A DNA stretch of 13,692 bases, from assembly GCA_009783865.1 (NCBI GenBank), contig WRCR01000051.1:1-13692 (forward strand), given 5' to 3'. Below, piece after piece: positions 12,226-13,692 of the stretch (position 1 is the first letter of the stretch; every line of letters starts with the position of its first letter). The notes beneath the pieces were generated by a model, which saw nothing but the letters and a program-made list of their open reading frames with translations, made no database searches and was not told the DNA's origin. The position numbers were made by a program, and so were the translations under genes. This stretch comes from Planctomycetaceae bacterium (GTDB taxonomy: Bacteria; Planctomycetota; Planctomycetia; Pirellulales; Thermoguttaceae).

Positions 12226-13692
12226 ATGCAGGGTATTAGCGAACCCGTTATTCGGAATATCGTTGAAGAAGTTCTAACCCGTATCTCTGTGCAGACAAGA
12301 CCGGCTGGAGCAAACGCACCGGCGGGCTGTCCGGGTAATGCTGCGCCGCACATTCCGCTGTGTTCTTTCGGAAGAAATTTTCGCGGCTATCACGGCTTGT
12401 TCTCCGACCCCAATGATGCCATTGAAGCATCACGGACTGCTTTCGAAGAACTGCAAACGAGAACAATAGCGGAGCGCAAAGAAATACTTGCGATTATCCG
12501 CCGCATTGTCATCGAGCAAAGCGTTGAACTCGGAACGCTTGAATTCAACGAAACGAAAATCGGTCGTCTCGAACATAAAATTGATAAACTCATCGGTCTC
12601 GGCAAAAATGCTCCCGGCACAGAGTTTCTCAAAAGCGAAGTGTTCAGCGGCGACCACGGTTTGACAGTAATCGAGTTTTCGCCTTTCGGTGTCATCGGAG
12701 CGGTTTCGCCGGTAACACATTCCCTGCCGACGATTGCCAACAACGCTATCAACATGGTAGCGTCCGGCAACACGCTGGTTGTCAATCCGCATCCGAGTGG
12801 TAAAAAAATTGCAGCCGAAGGAGTCCGCCGGTTTAACGAAGCAATTCTAAAAGCGCACGGTATTGATAATCTTATCAGCGTAATTGTCGAACCGACAATG
12901 CAAACGGCGGATGTGATTTTCAAACATCCGCAAGTCAATCTGCTCGTCGTTACCGGAGGACCCGGTGTTGCGAAAGCGGCAATGTCGCAGGCGAAACGGG
13001 CTATCGTTGCCGGACCGGGCAACCCGCCGGTGGTTGTCGATGAGACCGCTGACTTGGACAGAGCGGCGCGCTGTATCATCGCCGGTGCTTACTATGATAA
13101 CAACCTGCTCTGCCTTGCCGAAAAAGAGGTCTTCGTTGTCGAAACTGTCTTCGAGGCAATGCTCAAAGCAATGGAACGCGCCGGTGCGGTTCGTCTCAAT
13201 GCGGCAGAGACCGATGCAATGACAAGGTGCGGCATCGTTCAAACCGGTGAAGGAGCGGCAAGACACGATGTCCCCAGCAGAGAGTTCCTCGGCAAGGACG
13301 CAAGAATACTTGCGGCAGGCATTGGTAAAAATATCGCCGAAGATATTCCGCTGCTCTTCGGTGAGACGGACGAATCCAATCCGTTTGTCACTGTTGAACA
13401 AATGATGCCTTTCCTGCCGTTTGTGCGGGTCCGCGATGTTGACGAAGGAATTGCACTAGCGAAAAAATATGAACACGGTTTTCGTCATACGGCTATCATT
13501 CACACGAATAATGTCCGCAACATGACGAAGATGGGAAAAGCAATGGACACGACAATTTTCGTCAAAAACGGTCCGAGTGTCGCGGGTAACGGCGGAGGCG
13601 GCGAGGGCTGGTCTTCGTTCTCCATTGCAGGTCCAACCGGCGAAGGAATAACGACACCGCTGACATTCACGAGACAACGGCGGTGCGCCTTG
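12226..13692 (+). CDS. pduP: CoA-acylating aldehyde dehydrogenase of the microcompartment (PduP/EutE-like), 3' end cut
   Basis: 489 codons are open from ATG 12226 to the window edge without a stop; the last residues, TFTRQRRCAL, match the near-C-terminal motif of PduP/EutE, so little is missing. It should convert an aldehyde, NAD+ and CoA to acyl-CoA and NADH inside the shell. Residues 1-20 (MQGISEPVIRNIVEEVLTRI) form an amphipathic helix, followed by a Pro/Ala/Gly linker to about 45, the layout of an encapsulation peptide. The cofactor region shows PFGVIGAVSPVTH and LLVVTGGPGVAKAAM (TGG at 243-245). The catalytic cysteine is Cys296 in DNNLLCLAEKEVF, and NPFVTVEQMMPFLPFVRV marks the C-terminal part. 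It is the last visible gene of the BMC operon. In characterised PVM compartments the substrate is lactaldehyde from fucose or rhamnose; here that is inference from the operon type. Confidence 0.92.
   Translation, partial: MQGISEPVIRNIVEEVLTRISVQTRPAGANAPAGCPGNAAPHIPLCSFGRNFRGYHGLFSDPNDAIEASRTAFEELQTRTIAERKEILAIIRRIVIEQSVELGTLEFNETKIGRLEHKIDKLIGLGKNAPGTEFLKSEVFSGDHGLTVIEFSPFGVIGAVSPVTHSLPTIANNAINMVASGNTLVVNPHPSGKKIAAEGVRRFNEAILKAHGIDNLISVIVEPTMQTADVIFKHPQVNLLVVTGGPGVAKAAMSQAKRAIVAGPGNPPVVVDETADLDRAARCIIAGAYYDNNLLCLAEKEVFVVETVFEAMLKAMERAGAVRLNAAETDAMTRCGIVQTGEGAARHDVPSREFLGKDARILAAGIGKNIAEDIPLLFGETDESNPFVTVEQMMPFLPFVRVRDVDEGIALAKKYEHGFRHTAIIHTNNVRNMTKMGKAMDTTIFVKNGPSVAGNGGGGEGWSSFSIAGPTGEGITTPLTFTRQRRCAL

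Noticed and set aside
12390..13401. Minus-strand frames opposite the aldehyde dehydrogenase
   Set aside because: The plus strand here encodes an uninterrupted CoA-acylating aldehyde dehydrogenase with catalytic Cys296; the minus frames are shadows.

Overview
The window looks like chromosomal DNA of a planctomycete (phylum Planctomycetota). The grounds are protein-level: a pseudopilin with the FTLVELLVVIAIIGVL N-terminus typical of planctomycete DUF1559 proteins, a short FHA protein beginning MYGYLIPVSGG, a DUF1080 secreted protein, many genes without a Shine-Dalgarno sequence, and a bacterial microcompartment (BMC) locus of the Planctomycetes/Verrucomicrobia (PVM) type. No search was run, so the taxonomy is recognition from family knowledge. 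I see no phage or transposase genes.

Layout. 1-182 (minus): start of a pseudopilin gene, cut by the window edge. 429-499: tRNA-Gly(CCC) with its own promoter, followed after 34 bases by two abutting hydrolase genes, a secreted beta-lactamase-fold serine hydrolase (534-1616) and an alpha/beta hydrolase (1617-2564). 2571-2675: two tandem and one inverted copy of a ~26-base intergenic repeat between convergent genes; a further copy lies at 3478-3504. 2694-3206 (minus): FHA protein. 3515-4444 (minus): Tat-exported metallophosphoesterase. 4677-5303 and 5339-6124 (plus): two membrane proteins (one CvpA-like) behind a near-consensus promoter. 6128-6862 (minus): exported protein of unknown function.

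6995-9697 (minus): a probable operon of DUF1080 protein, double-GNAT acetyltransferase and Sel1-repeat lipoprotein. The Sel1 gene carries an in-frame TGA, after which the same frame encodes exactly one more Sel1 repeat.

9989-13692 (plus, running off the right edge): the core of a BMC operon: two BMC-H hexamer shell genes, a divergent acetate kinase, a BMC-P (EutN/CcmL) pentamer gene overlapping it by 19 bases, and a CoA-acylating aldehyde dehydrogenase with an N-terminal encapsulation-peptide-like helix. Together they would oxidise an aldehyde to acyl-CoA inside a protein shell, with ATP recovered by the kinase after a phosphotransacylase step not present here. In characterised PVM compartments the aldehyde comes from L-fucose/L-rhamnose via lactaldehyde; the aldolase and sugar genes, if present, must lie outside the window. 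The compartment class is known; the less ordinary points are the altered active-site motifs of the kinase, the interrupted Sel1 gene, the long leader of the pseudopilin and the intergenic repeats.
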